From assembly GCF_003026215.1 (NCBI RefSeq), contig NZ_PYOC01000001.1, positions 310,001 to 374,000 of the forward strand: a stretch of 64,000 nucleotides of DNA, written 5' to 3'. A program made the position numbers and the translations under genes. This DNA is from Photobacterium indicum (GTDB taxonomy: Bacteria > Pseudomonadota > Gammaproteobacteria > Enterobacterales > Vibrionaceae). Of the stretch, positions 17,072 through 26,824 are shown in pieces (the stretch's first letter is position 1; every line of letters begins with the position of its first letter). The notes under the pieces are model-generated. The model did no database searches. It saw nothing but the letters and a program-made list of their open reading frames with translations, and was not told the origin of the DNA.

Positions 17072-19216
17072 ATGAAAAAATCAATTGTTGTTTGTCCCTA
17101 CTGTGGAACAGGGTGCAAACTGAAGTTGGTGGTCGAAAATGACAAAGTGGTTGGTGCCGAGCCTGCTGATGGCCGTACCAACGAAGGTCAACTTTGCTTG
17201 AAAGGCTACTATGGTTGGGATTTTCTTAATGATACCAACTTACTAACACCGCGACTCAAGCAACCCATGATTCGCCGTACTCGAGGAGCTGATCTTGAAG
17301 CGGTATCGTGGGATGAAGCTCTGGATTTTGCCAGTGAGAAGCTCCTCGCTATCAAGGATAAATTTGGCCCCGATGCGATCATGACAACAGGCTCAGCCCG
17401 TGGTCCGGGTAATGAAGCTAACTATGTTATGCAAAAATTGGCAAGGGCGGTCATCGGAACCAACAATGTCGATCACTGCGCTAGGGTATGACATGCACCA
17501 TCAGTCTCCGGTCTGGAGACAACAGTAGGTAATGGTGCAATGAGCAACGCCATTCCCGAAATTCAAGATACAAAATGTTTGCTTATTTTCGGTTATAACG
17601 CGGCTGATTCTCATCCGGTTGTAGCAAGACACATTCTTAAAGCTCGTGCCAAAGGTGCGAAAATTATTGTGTGCGACCCGCGTAAAACTGAATCAGCCCG
17701 CGTGGCAGATCAATGGTTGCAGCAGAAAAATGGTTCGAATATGGCACTGGTTAATGCCTTAGCCAATGTCATGATTACAGAGAACCTATACGATAAATCC
17801 TATGTTCAAAAGCATACTGAAGGCTTTGATGACTTCCGTAAGCTGGTTGCGAACTATACACCAGAATCGGTTGAAACGATCACAGGCTTGAGTGCTGCAG
17901 AAGTTCGTCAGGCTGCACGTACCTACGCCGCCGCACCAGAAGCCATGATTCTATGGGGTATGGGTGTGACGCAATACGGTCAGGCTGTTGATGTGGTTCG
18001 TGGTTTGGCTTCGTTGGCCTTGATGACTGGTAACTTCGGTCGTCGTGGTGTGGGCTGTGGCCCAGTCCGAGGTCAAAATAATGTGCAGGGTACTTGTGAC
18101 ATGGGCATGCTGCCACATCAGTTTCCAGGTTACCAAGACGTTACGGATGATAGCCTTCGAGAGAAGTTTGAAAATGCTTGGGGCGTCAGCCTATCTGGCA
18201 AGCCGGGCTACCGCTTGACTGAGCTTGGCCACAAAGTTGATGAAGGGATTTGTAAGGCATTTTATGTCTTTGGTGAAGATCCTGCTCAAACTGAAGCTGA
18301 TTTGTCTGCATTGCGAAAAACGATGAACAAGATGGAACTGGTCATTGTTCAGGACATCTTTATGACGCAGACCGCTGAAATGGCAGACGTCATCTTCCCT
18401 GCAACCAGCTGGGGCGAACACGAAGGGGTTTATAGCAGTGCTGACCGTGGCTTTCAGCGTTTCTACAAAGCTGTGACGCCGCCGCCGAACGTTAAACCTG
18501 ATTGGGAAATCTTCAGTTTATTGGCCACCCGAATGGGCTACCCGATGTCCTATAGCAACACTGAGGAGATCTGGGATGAGATGCGCGTTCTATGTCCGCT
18601 GTATGCCGGAGCTACTTACGAAAAAATGGCAGGGCTGAAGTCGGTGCAATGGCCTTGTCCGACAGAAGATCACCCTGGTACGTCATTCTTGTTTGAAGGG
18701 AATAAGTTCACCATGCCATCGGGCAAGGGCAGGCTAATTGCTGCTGAATGGCGTTCACCGCATGAGCAACCTGATCATAAATATCCATTGGTATTATCTA
18801 CTGTTCGTGAAGTGGGTCACTACTCGTGTCGTTCAATGACGGGTAACTGTGCTGCATTGCAGACATTGGCCGATGAACCGGGCTACGTGCAAATGCACCC
18901 AGATGATGCACGGGCTTTGGGTATCGACGATCAGCAATTAGTTTGGGTGTCATCCCGTCGCGGTAAGGTCATTTCCCGCGCTAATTGTAATGAACGTATT
19001 AACCTTGGCGTGGTGTATATGACCTACCAGTGGTGGATAGGGGCATGTAATGAGCTCACTATTGAGCATGTTGACCCTATCTCTGGCACGCCTGAGTTTA
19101 AATATTGCGCGGTGAAGGTCGAGCATATTGACGATCAGGCATGGGCTGAAAATTATGTACAGACTGAGTACAGTAATTTGAAAGCTCGTTTGAAAAATCA
19201 TGTCGTGAATGCGTAA
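17072..19216 (+). CDS. fdhF: Formate dehydrogenase H, selenocysteine-containing (UGA at 17489-17491 = Sec140)
   Basis: A Mo/W-bisPGD enzyme that oxidises formate to CO2 as the dehydrogenase arm of FHL. It reads as two ORFs split by an in-frame TGA at codon 140, the selenocysteine position of E. coli FdhF (HCARV-U-HAPSVSG). Read through, it has 714 residues (E. coli 715). The N-terminal CPYCGTGCKLKL and CLKGYYGWDF bind the 4Fe-4S cluster. GMGVTQYGQ, GPVRGQNNVQG and the C-terminal molybdopterin-dinucleotide domain (VREVGHYSCRSMTGNC) follow. A SECIS hairpin directly follows the TGA. selC, selA, selB and fdhD all lie in the same module. Confidence 0.97.
17489..17539 (+). promoter_or_regulatory. 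SECIS element of fdhF
   Basis: Twelve bases after the UGA, GTCTCC (17504-17509) pairs perfectly with GGAGAC (17515-17520) around loop GGTCT, which keeps the GU that SelB contacts in E. coli. An outer pair, TGCACCAT (17494-17501) with ATGGTGCA (17532-17539), can extend it. The bulged U of the E. coli upper stem is absent. Confidence 0.88.
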
Positions 19217-19221
19217 TGATT

Positions 19222-19265
19222 AGTGGGTTTCCTTGGTATTGATATATCGAGGAAACCACTTTTCT
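19222..19265 (+). terminator. Terminator after fdhF
   Basis: AGTGGGTTTCCT (19222-19233) pairs with AGGAAACCACT (19250-19260) with one bulged G, followed by TTTCT. Confidence 0.75.
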
Positions 19266-19318
19266 AGAGTGGATCTTATAAAGATACTTAAATATCAGAT
19301 AGTTGTGCTTTGTTCTTG

Positions 19319-19332
19319 TTGATACAGATCAA
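19319..19332 (+). promoter_or_regulatory. FNR box upstream of fhlA
   Basis: TTGAT-ACAG-ATCAA is a perfect match to the FNR half-sites. It lies 94 bases before the fhlA ATG. A TATGAT -10-like hexamer at 19362-19367 would place the box about seven bases farther upstream than class-II spacing, so the exact start is unclear. Anaerobic induction of fhlA is inferred. Confidence 0.7.
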
Positions 19333-19426
19333 TGCCTATCTTGATGGATAGCTCAGAATTGTATGATGAATAAAGCTGGTTAGTATTTAACAGCGATTTA
19401 AATGAACAAGGCGAGATGACGAGACC

Positions 19427-21496
19427 ATGGAACATTTTGAAAATGATTTGATGAATTTATCGAAAGCCCTGCTATCGAGTAATGATATTTCAGGCTTGAT
19501 GACGTTTCTAAATAATGATGATTTATCATTTATTCAGGTAGAGCGTGTCAATATTATTTTGAAAAGTGATCTTGATGCATTGCCTTGTTTATATTTTTTC
19601 GATCAAGAAAATGAGCTTCAGTGTTATCAATATAACCAGAACAGCCCTTTATTACATAGTATTGTTAATGATGATTGCACCCATCGAATACAAGGAGAAG
19701 CACTATATTTTAGTTACCCCCAATTAATTGATCACCCTGCTTATAGTAATATTAATAATTACTGCAAAGTACCGTTGGTTTCTGTCTGCAAACAGTTAGG
19801 TTCGATAGAGTTTATTAATGTTGAGCTTAAAAATGATGACTATTCAGAGAAGCAGCTGAAATTGTTCACTAATATGATTACCGCGATGGTTGAACATATT
19901 ATTGAACACGAATTGGCTTCTAATATTGCTCGGCAGATAAGTGATGAACGTAATAGTTTCCAAATGTTGGTTGATGTTACTAATGCTGTAATAAGCCGTA
20001 GTACAAAAAAAGAATTAATTACATCCTTGTTGAAGTTTTTATATCAGCACTTTTCCATGAGTGACTTATCGATTATTCAGACCCATGATGGTCATTACGG
20101 GCAGAACTCTTGTAGTTATAGTCATGGAAAAATTGATTATTGCTGTCACTTTTTTTCCAATGATGATGTGATTAAAGATGCGGTGGAAAAGAATAAACCC
20201 GTTGTCTTGAGTGCTAAGACAATACAGCAGCTGAGCCTTGATAATAATGTGCCTTTTTTTCCTCTAGCGGTAAAGAGTGCATGCGTTGTACCGATGGTTT
20301 TTCGTAACAGCACAATAGGTTATATCTGCTATATGCAGCGTGAAGATAAACCTTACCTACCTCAGGACGTCGAGTTGTTCTTGCAGATAGCGGCTCGGGT
20401 TGCTTTGGCGATGCATAGTTTGAAGGTTCATGAGGCGATTTCAAAAAAAATTCCGGCAACAACCTATATCAACATTGAAGAAAGCTACATGGATCATGCG
20501 ATTTTCGATGACATCATCAGCCAGAGTGAGGTGATGAACAAGGTGTTAGATCAAGTCGCAATGGTTGCTGACTGTGATAGTACGGTATTGATTTTAGGAG
20601 AGTCAGGAACAGGTAAGGAGCTTATTGCACAGGCTATTCATAAATTAAGCCGACGTAGCAATACCCGAATGGTCAAAATGAACTGTGCAGCAGTACCTGC
20701 TGGTTTATTTGAAAGTGAACTGTTTGGTCATGAACGTGGAGCCTTTACCGGAGCGATAAACCAGCGGGTTGGGCGATTCGAGCAAGCTCATAAAGGGACG
20801 CTGTTTCTTGATGAAATTGGTGATATGCCGCTTGAGTTGCAACCTAAGCTATTACGGGCACTACAAGAAAGTGAGATTGAGCGCGTTGGCAAGAACCAGC
20901 TGATCTCGGTTGATGTACGAATAGTGGTTGCGACCAATGCTAATCTTTTGTCGATGGTCGAATCCAAAGATTTCAGAGGTGATCTGTATTACCGATTGAA
21001 TGTTTTTCCGATAAAGATCCCGCCTTTACGTGATCGTCCTGAAGATATTCCGTTGTTGGTTAAACACTTCACGCGGGTTATCTCAAAAAAAATGGGTAAA
21101 GATATTACCGCGATTGCTGCTGAAACACTGGATACGTTGTCTAATTTTCCATGGCCGGGAAATGTACGTGAACTTCGTAACTTTATTGAGCGTTCGGTGA
21201 TTCTAACGCGAGGTCATGTATTAAATGTACCTACAGATGAATTAATTACAGCCAGTTCGGTAAGTAGTCAAAAAAATATAATTCAGTCTAAATCTGTATT
21301 GGCAGTGACCGATAACATCTTTGACCGTGATGCGGTTATTTCGGCGTTACGTGAGAGTAACGGAGTAATTGCTGGACCTAGAGGGGCAGCAGTTAAATTA
21401 AATGTAAAACGAACGACTTTATTATCGAGAATGCAAAAGATGGGAATTAAAAGTCATGACTATTTGGATAAAATAAACCAAAACTGTTCTGAATGA
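19427..21496 (+). CDS. fhlA: Formate hydrogenlyase transcriptional activator FhlA
   Basis: A sigma-54-dependent activator of 689 residues (E. coli 692). The N-terminal half contains two GAF-like sensor regions, where formate is sensed in the family. The AAA+ domain has Walker A GESGTGKE near residue 391, the sigma-54 contact loop GAFTGA near residue 437 and LFLDEIGDMP (Walker B). The C-terminus has a Fis-type HTH (GAAVKLNVKRTTLLSRMQKMG). It sits between the fdhF terminator and fdhD. Its likely targets are the paired TGTCGA repeats before both sigma-54 promoters in the module, and an FNR box in its own leader suggests anaerobic control. Confidence 0.95.
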   Translation: MEHFENDLMNLSKALLSSNDISGLMTFLNNDDLSFIQVERVNIILKSDLDALPCLYFFDQENELQCYQYNQNSPLLHSIVNDDCTHRIQGEALYFSYPQLIDHPAYSNINNYCKVPLVSVCKQLGSIEFINVELKNDDYSEKQLKLFTNMITAMVEHIIEHELASNIARQISDERNSFQMLVDVTNAVISRSTKKELITSLLKFLYQHFSMSDLSIIQTHDGHYGQNSCSYSHGKIDYCCHFFSNDDVIKDAVEKNKPVVLSAKTIQQLSLDNNVPFFPLAVKSACVVPMVFRNSTIGYICYMQREDKPYLPQDVELFLQIAARVALAMHSLKVHEAISKKIPATTYINIEESYMDHAIFDDIISQSEVMNKVLDQVAMVADCDSTVLILGESGTGKELIAQAIHKLSRRSNTRMVKMNCAAVPAGLFESELFGHERGAFTGAINQRVGRFEQAHKGTLFLDEIGDMPLELQPKLLRALQESEIERVGKNQLISVDVRIVVATNANLLSMVESKDFRGDLYYRLNVFPIKIPPLRDRPEDIPLLVKHFTRVISKKMGKDITAIAAETLDTLSNFPWPGNVRELRNFIERSVILTRGHVLNVPTDELITASSVSSQKNIIQSKSVLAVTDNIFDRDAVISALRESNGVIAGPRGAAVKLNVKRTTLLSRMQKMGIKSHDYLDKINQNCSE

Positions 21497-21572
21497 TTAT
21501 TGCTTCTGGTTAGTACTGTTATTTATTTTAAAAACCAATCTTGGTTGTAAATAATATTAATTGAGTTTAAGT

Positions 21573-22397
21573 ATGAGCGAATTACTTTCATTTTCGGCGT
21601 TCAGTAACGCCAGTGAATTGCCTATTGTCCGTTTTCGAAAAGGAAAACAGAGTTGGCATGACATGGATTATATAATTGAAGAAATGCCAGTAGCGATAAC
21701 ATTTAATGGTGTTGCATACACTGTAATGATGTGTACCCCCAATGATTTGGAGGACTTCGCCATTGGCTTTTCGTTGTCAGAAGGCATTATTCAACATCAT
21801 CGTGATATCCATAATATTAATATTACCTCGGGCGAGAGCGGTATTACCGTAGATGTCAGTGTTGCTAACCGTTGCTTGTTTAATTTGAAACAAAAACGCC
21901 GTTCGTTGGCTGGAATGACTGGTTGCGGTATTTGTGGTGAAGAAAAATTGGAATCAGTGTGTCGCTCTCTGACACCGCTGACCACCAATACCCAGTTTGA
22001 TATTTGTCACCTTGACGGAGCATTGAATCAACTGTTGCTGAAACAGAAGCTGAACCAGCTGACGGGATCGGCACATGCGGCGGTCTATCTCGATAATAAC
22101 GGACAGATTCTGGCGATTTTTGAAGATGTAGGCCGTCATATCGCGCTAGATAAATTAGTGGGGTATATCCACCGTCATCATCTCGAGGGTGGTGCTGTAT
22201 TGGTAACCAGCCGAGCCAGTTTCGAAATGGTGCAAAAAGTGGGTGTGGCAGGAGTTGAAATCCTCTTTGCTATCTCGTCTGCAACCAAGATGGCTGTCGA
22301 GTTGGCTGAAAAACTCAACGTGACTTTACTGGGCTATTGCCGCCCTGGCCGCGCTGATGTCTATGCCCATCCCGAACGTATTTTCGGCAAGATTTAA
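21573..22397 (+). CDS. fdhD: Formate dehydrogenase accessory sulfurtransferase FdhD
   Basis: Transfers sulfur from a cysteine desulfurase to the molybdenum cofactor so that formate dehydrogenase becomes active. 274 residues from ATG 21573; a TTG at 21561 in frame is less likely. The functional CGICG motif (MTGCGICGEEKLE) is present, as are FAIGFSLSEGII near the N-terminus, DVGRHIALDKLVG and LVTSRASFEMVQKV. It is 76 bases after fhlA and 36 before hupE, the same direction as the whole module. Confidence 0.95.
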   Translation: MSELLSFSAFSNASELPIVRFRKGKQSWHDMDYIIEEMPVAITFNGVAYTVMMCTPNDLEDFAIGFSLSEGIIQHHRDIHNINITSGESGITVDVSVANRCLFNLKQKRRSLAGMTGCGICGEEKLESVCRSLTPLTTNTQFDICHLDGALNQLLLKQKLNQLTGSAHAAVYLDNNGQILAIFEDVGRHIALDKLVGYIHRHHLEGGAVLVTSRASFEMVQKVGVAGVEILFAISSATKMAVELAEKLNVTLLGYCRPGRADVYAHPERIFGKI

Positions 22398-22433
22398 CGT
22401 TATTTTCTCAATTGATTAAGGAAGACATTCGAC

Positions 22434-23024
22434 ATGAAAAAGACATATTTATTATCTGGTTTGCTTACGTTGTTCTCACCATTGGCACTGGCTCATCCCG
22501 GCCATATTGGTACACATGGTTTTGAAAGTGGTTTTATTCATCCGCTAACTGGTATAGATCACCTGAGCGTCATGCTAGGTGTGGGTATGCTGGCTGCACT
22601 TTTGGGTGGTAAGGGGCGATACCGTCTGCCGTTAGCTTTTGTTGCCATCATGATTGTTGGCGGTGTTATGGGGATCTCTGGACTTGTGATGCCGGGTGTT
22701 GAAATTGGTATTGCATTGTCTGTGGTAGCTATGGGGATATTGCTATGCTCCGGTGCCCGCGTATCAGAAAAAGCCACGTTGGCCTTGGTAATGGGTTTTG
22801 CCTTATTTCATGGAATGGCTCATGGGATGGAAATGCCGCTCGATAGTCAGGCGCTGTATTACTTCTCAGGTTTTGTACTGGCGACAACAATGCTGCACAT
22901 GTTTGGGATCTTTTTAGTACAGGTTGCTGTCAGTTGCATGAAGAACCGAGTGATTCTAAATGCGGTTGGATTTGGTATCGGAATGAGTATGACGGCATTT
23001 GGTGGCGCATTACTTTTTTCTTAA
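22434..23024 (+). CDS. hupE: HupE/UreJ-family metal permease
   Basis: A 196-residue membrane protein with a signal-like N-terminus (LLTLFSPLALA) and the HupE hallmark HPGH followed by GFIHPLTGIDHLSVMLGVGMLA. Histidine-rich helices (LFHGMAHGMEMP; TTMLHMFG) resemble nickel/cobalt transporters. In this position, immediately before the hyp genes, it most likely supplies nickel for hydrogenase maturation. That role is known for some HupE/UreJ members and inferred here. Confidence 0.88.
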   Translation: MKKTYLLSGLLTLFSPLALAHPGHIGTHGFESGFIHPLTGIDHLSVMLGVGMLAALLGGKGRYRLPLAFVAIMIVGGVMGISGLVMPGVEIGIALSVVAMGILLCSGARVSEKATLALVMGFALFHGMAHGMEMPLDSQALYYFSGFVLATTMLHMFGIFLVQVAVSCMKNRVILNAVGFGIGMSMTAFGGALLFS

Positions 23025-23076
23025 CTGGGATCTCATGTGAATCTATCAACGGTTGGTCAGTAAGCGAGTGGCAAGT

Positions 23077-25404
23077 ATGAGGCTGCGTAGGTTTATCCAT
23101 ATTACAGGCATTGTACAGGGAGTCGGATTTAGACCGTTTGTCTATCAATTGGCAATCCGCCATCAGTTGGCTGGATCTGTGATTAATGATTCCGAAGGCG
23201 TCAAAATAGATGTGCAAGGGAAACTTGAACAGCTAGATGTATTCATTTCTGATTTAACGTTGCAAGCTCCGCCACTCAGTCGAATTGATCAGGTGGCTGT
23301 CTGGCCACGCCCGTTGCACCAAGTGACCTCGTTTTGCATCAAGCAAAGTAAAGGGCGGGCATTGACCAGTGTGTGTCTTTCGCCAGATCAGGGAGTATGT
23401 AAGGAGTGTCGTGCAGATATTGCCGATTCAGCCTCGCGTTATTACCGTTATCCGTTTACCAACTGCACCCATTGCGGGCCCCGATACACCATTGTTGAAG
23501 CACTTCCCTATGATCGGGCGGTTACCGGAATGCGATCATTTTCGCTGTGTCAGCCTTGCCAGCAAGCTTATCAAAACCCGCTGGATAGACGCTACCATGC
23601 TCAGCCAATCAGTTGTGAGCACTGCGGCCCATCGGTTCGCTATGTGTCGGGTTCCGGCGAGGTACTGGCACACCAAGCGTTAGCTATTGATAGGACAGCG
23701 AAAACCCTGCAACGAGGTGGAATTGTTGCCATTAAAGGTCTTGGTGGTTTTCATCTGGCTTGTGATGCCAGTAATCGTGATGCCGTTGTGCGCTTGCGCC
23801 AAATCAAACGTCGCCAGCGCAAGCCGTTTGCGGTCATGGTGGCTGATGGTGATGTTGCCAGGCAACTGGTACAGGGAGAAGCAAAAGAATGGGATATGTT
23901 GCATTCTCAAGCTAGCCCGATTGTTTTAATGAAGAAAAAGGCCGTACCTCAATCCTACTTGGCTGCCAATGTTGCACCCAGCGTACCGTATTTGGGGGTA
24001 ATACTCCCTTATACACCGTTGCATGTTTTGCTATTAGAACATCTTGATCAAGCCATCGTGCTTACCAGTGCTAACGGTTCAAGCATGCCGATAGCGACGG
24101 AATATGACGAGGTCTACGATCAGTTTGACGGTTTGATTGACGGCGTATTGGATCACAACCGTCCGATCGTTCAGGCCTGTGATGACAGCGTGGTTCATTT
24201 TGCTGGTGGAAAACGCCGAGTACTGCGAATGGCTAGGGGATATGCGCCCTATAGTCAGGCTGGTAACGGTTCAGAATGGCCCATATTAGCAATGGGAGCC
24301 CAGCAGAAAGCCGCAATTGGTCTGTCTTTGGCTCAGCAATGGATCCTCTCGCCCTTTATTGGCGATATCGATGATCTTGATACCCAGCATCGCTATTTGG
24401 ATGTGATCCGTCACTTTGAGTCTTTGTATCAGGTTGAGCCAGCGCAAATCATTTGCGACAGGCATCCGGGATATGTTTCAACGCAGTATGCTATTGAGCG
24501 TCAGCAGCTGGCCTCGCAAGCCATAACTCTGCATCAGGTTCAGCATCATCATGCTCATGTCTTGGCCGTTATGGCTGAGCATAAAATTAATCAGACTGTG
24601 TTGGGTTTTGCCTTTGACGGAACGGGTTGGGGCGATGACGGGACTGTGTGGGGCGGTGAGGTATTGTTGAGTTCTTCTCAGCATTTTGAGCGGGTTTTTC
24701 ATTTGCGTCCATTTCGTTTGTTGGGTGGTGATCGTGCCATTAAATCTCCCGCCCGTATTGTGTTCGCGATGCTGCTTGAATGTTACTCCCTGAATGACAT
24801 TAAGCGTATGGATCTCGCGGTATTTAAGAGGTGGTCCGAGAGCAAGATGGATAACCTATTTTTGCTCTGGCAGTCAGGTAATAGCTCGCCTTATACCTCT
24901 TCTATGGGGCGATTAATTGATGCTTGGGCAAGCCTGTTGGGGTTGGTTGATTCTGTTGATTATGAAGGTGAATGCGGCTTATTACTTGAACAGGCTGCTT
25001 TGGCAGCGACGGGCTCCGTCGCGATGGCGTTTCAGCTTACCAAAACCAATATGATCGATTGGCAACCTCTGCTCGATAACGCCTTGTCACTGATTGCGGC
25101 ATCCCCGTCTGACTTATCGTCAGGTACGCAGCCAGATACATGGTCGCTGCTGGTGACCTTTCTCAGTCGAGGTCTATTTGAGGCTATCGCGCATAACATT
25201 AAAACCGTGGCAGCCACTTTCCCTACCTATCCCGTCGTACTTTCTGGTGGGGTATTTCAAAATCGAGTTTTGCTCGATCTGGTTTATCAACAACTGTCTA
25301 CATTAACGAATTCTATTTATTGCGGTGAAACCGTCCCGGTAAATGACGGGGGGATTGCCGCAGGGCAACTTTGGTATGCCACCCATGAGCCTGAAAGGGC
25401 GTGA
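23077..25404 (+). CDS. hypF: Carbamoyltransferase HypF (NiFe-cluster CN ligand synthesis)
   Basis: Makes the thiocarboxamide on HypE from carbamoyl phosphate. 775 residues from ATG 23077 (E. coli about 750); an in-frame TTG at 23053 is a weaker start. Domains in order: acylphosphatase (GIVQGVGFRPFVYQLA), two zinc fingers (CKECRADI..CTHCGPRY and CQPCQQAY..CEHCGPS), a YrdC-like domain (GGIVAIKGLGGFHLACDA) and a Kae1-like domain with HHHAHVLAVMAEH and VVLSGGVFQNR. It begins the hypFCDEAB series. Confidence 0.96.
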   Translation: MRLRRFIHITGIVQGVGFRPFVYQLAIRHQLAGSVINDSEGVKIDVQGKLEQLDVFISDLTLQAPPLSRIDQVAVWPRPLHQVTSFCIKQSKGRALTSVCLSPDQGVCKECRADIADSASRYYRYPFTNCTHCGPRYTIVEALPYDRAVTGMRSFSLCQPCQQAYQNPLDRRYHAQPISCEHCGPSVRYVSGSGEVLAHQALAIDRTAKTLQRGGIVAIKGLGGFHLACDASNRDAVVRLRQIKRRQRKPFAVMVADGDVARQLVQGEAKEWDMLHSQASPIVLMKKKAVPQSYLAANVAPSVPYLGVILPYTPLHVLLLEHLDQAIVLTSANGSSMPIATEYDEVYDQFDGLIDGVLDHNRPIVQACDDSVVHFAGGKRRVLRMARGYAPYSQAGNGSEWPILAMGAQQKAAIGLSLAQQWILSPFIGDIDDLDTQHRYLDVIRHFESLYQVEPAQIICDRHPGYVSTQYAIERQQLASQAITLHQVQHHHAHVLAVMAEHKINQTVLGFAFDGTGWGDDGTVWGGEVLLSSSQHFERVFHLRPFRLLGGDRAIKSPARIVFAMLLECYSLNDIKRMDLAVFKRWSESKMDNLFLLWQSGNSSPYTSSMGRLIDAWASLLGLVDSVDYEGECGLLLEQAALAATGSVAMAFQLTKTNMIDWQPLLDNALSLIAASPSDLSSGTQPDTWSLLVTFLSRGLFEAIAHNIKTVAATFPTYPVVLSGGVFQNRVLLDLVYQQLSTLTNSIYCGETVPVNDGGIAAGQLWYATHEPERA

Positions 25405-25440
25405 GCGGTTATTCCGCACTGCACATATAACGAGGCAACA

Positions 25441-25698
25441 ATGTGTTTATGTATTCCTTCTAATGTTTTGGAAGTTTATCCGGATGAATCTTCGGCGCTG
25501 GTCGACACCTTGGGTGTTCAGCGACAAGTTAGCACCCATCTGATTTCGTCCCCTTTAGCTATCGGTGATCATGTATTGATCCATGTTGGTTTTGCCATCA
25601 GCAAAATCGACCAACAGGAGGCACAAGAAAGCCTCGCAACCTATCGCCAGCTTTTGGCTGAAATGGATGAAGATGACATAAAGGTGCTGTTGCAATGA
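25441..25698 (+). CDS. hypC: Hydrogenase maturation chaperone HypC
   Basis: A small chaperone (85 residues) that, with HypD, carries the Fe(CN)2CO unit to the HycE precursor. It begins MC, the N-terminal Met-Cys that exposes the essential Cys2, and contains the beta-barrel core VDTLGVQRQVSTHLI and GDHVLIHVGFAISKID. Its stop overlaps the hypD start (ATGA at 25695). Only one HypC-type gene is in the window; E. coli has an additional HybG. Confidence 0.93.
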   Translation: MCLCIPSNVLEVYPDESSALVDTLGVQRQVSTHLISSPLAIGDHVLIHVGFAISKIDQQEAQESLATYRQLLAEMDEDDIKVLLQ

Positions 25699-26813
25699 TG
25701 CCATTGAAAGAGCTGTATCAGGGGTTTCGCCAGCCGGATGTTGTTAAGGCTCTCGCTGAAAAAATTGCTCGAAGGGCCACTGAACTTCAACAGCCACTTT
25801 ATATCATGGAGGTGTGTGGCGGGCATACCCACACTATTATGAAGTATGGTTTAAAGCAGCTGTTGCCAGATAATCTCCAGTTTGTGCATGGTCCCGGATG
25901 CCCGGTGTGCATTATGCCTAAAGAGCGGATAGATCAGGCGATTGCATTGGCTCGGTTGTCAAATGTTGTGCTGGTTACTCTTGGCGATATGATTCGAGTG
26001 CCTGGTTCGAAAAGTACTCTGGCCCAGTGCCGTGCCGAGGGCGGTAATATTGAAGCCATTTATGACCCGATGGATGTGCTGAAAATCGCCCGTAACAATC
26101 CTGATAAGCAGGTGGTCTATTTTGCGATTGGGTTTGAAACAACGGCCCCGATGACAGCAGTGCTGGTGGAATGTGCTGAACAGCAGCAGTTAGAGAACCT
26201 ATTTTTCCACATTAACCATGTATTGGTGATGCCGGCGATGGAAGCTGTGTTGGCTGGCGGCGAGTCTCCGATCAATGCCTTTATTGGCCCGTCCCACGTT
26301 AGCGTAATAAGCGGCGCTAAAATTTATCAGCCCATAATTGATAATTACCATGTGCCGTTGGTTGTGGGTGGTTTTGAACCCGTTGATGTCTTGGAATCGG
26401 TTCTGATGCTGGTAGAGCAGGCGGTATCTCACCAAGTGGTCTTGCAGGTGCAATACAGTCGTGCAGCGACCTATGCGGGTAATGAAACGGCCCAGCGTCA
26501 GGTTGATCGTGTTTTCGATGTTCGCGATCAATTCAACTGGCGAGGGCTGGGTAATATTCCTCGATCGGCTTTACAGCTTAAACCGTCCTTCCAGCATCGC
26601 GATGCTGAAGTGAAGTTCGCTGGACATTTCACCCATATTGACACACCAGATCATAAGCAATGTCGCTGTGGCGATATTCTCAAAGGTCTAGCCACACCAC
26701 AAGAATGCAAAGCGTTTGGTAAAGCCTGTAAACCCAACCGCCCGATGGGCAGCTGTATGGTGAGTTCTGAAGGTGCTTGCAATGCTTATTACCGCTATGC
26801 CGACCGATGCTAA
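25695..26813 (+). CDS. hypD: Hydrogenase Fe-ligand assembly protein HypD
   Basis: The scaffold on which Fe receives CN and CO ligands; 372 residues (E. coli 373). The conserved segments are CGGHTH, HGPGCPVC, GDMIRVPGS and GFETTAP. The C-terminal cysteines of the 4Fe-4S cluster are CRCGDILKG and CKAFGKAC, with a final GSCMVSSEGACNAYY. It is translationally coupled to hypC and followed by hypE after 11 bases. Confidence 0.96.
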   Translation: MMPLKELYQGFRQPDVVKALAEKIARRATELQQPLYIMEVCGGHTHTIMKYGLKQLLPDNLQFVHGPGCPVCIMPKERIDQAIALARLSNVVLVTLGDMIRVPGSKSTLAQCRAEGGNIEAIYDPMDVLKIARNNPDKQVVYFAIGFETTAPMTAVLVECAEQQQLENLFFHINHVLVMPAMEAVLAGGESPINAFIGPSHVSVISGAKIYQPIIDNYHVPLVVGGFEPVDVLESVLMLVEQAVSHQVVLQVQYSRAATYAGNETAQRQVDRVFDVRDQFNWRGLGNIPRSALQLKPSFQHRDAEVKFAGHFTHIDTPDHKQCRCGDILKGLATPQECKAFGKACKPNRPMGSCMVSSEGACNAYYRYADRC

Positions 26814-26824
26814 AGGACAGAAAA

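Noticed and set aside
17072..19216. fdhF as a frameshifted or truncated pseudogene
   Set aside because: The interruption is a single in-frame TGA at codon 140, the known Sec position, followed by a SECIS hairpin, with selC and selAB nearby.
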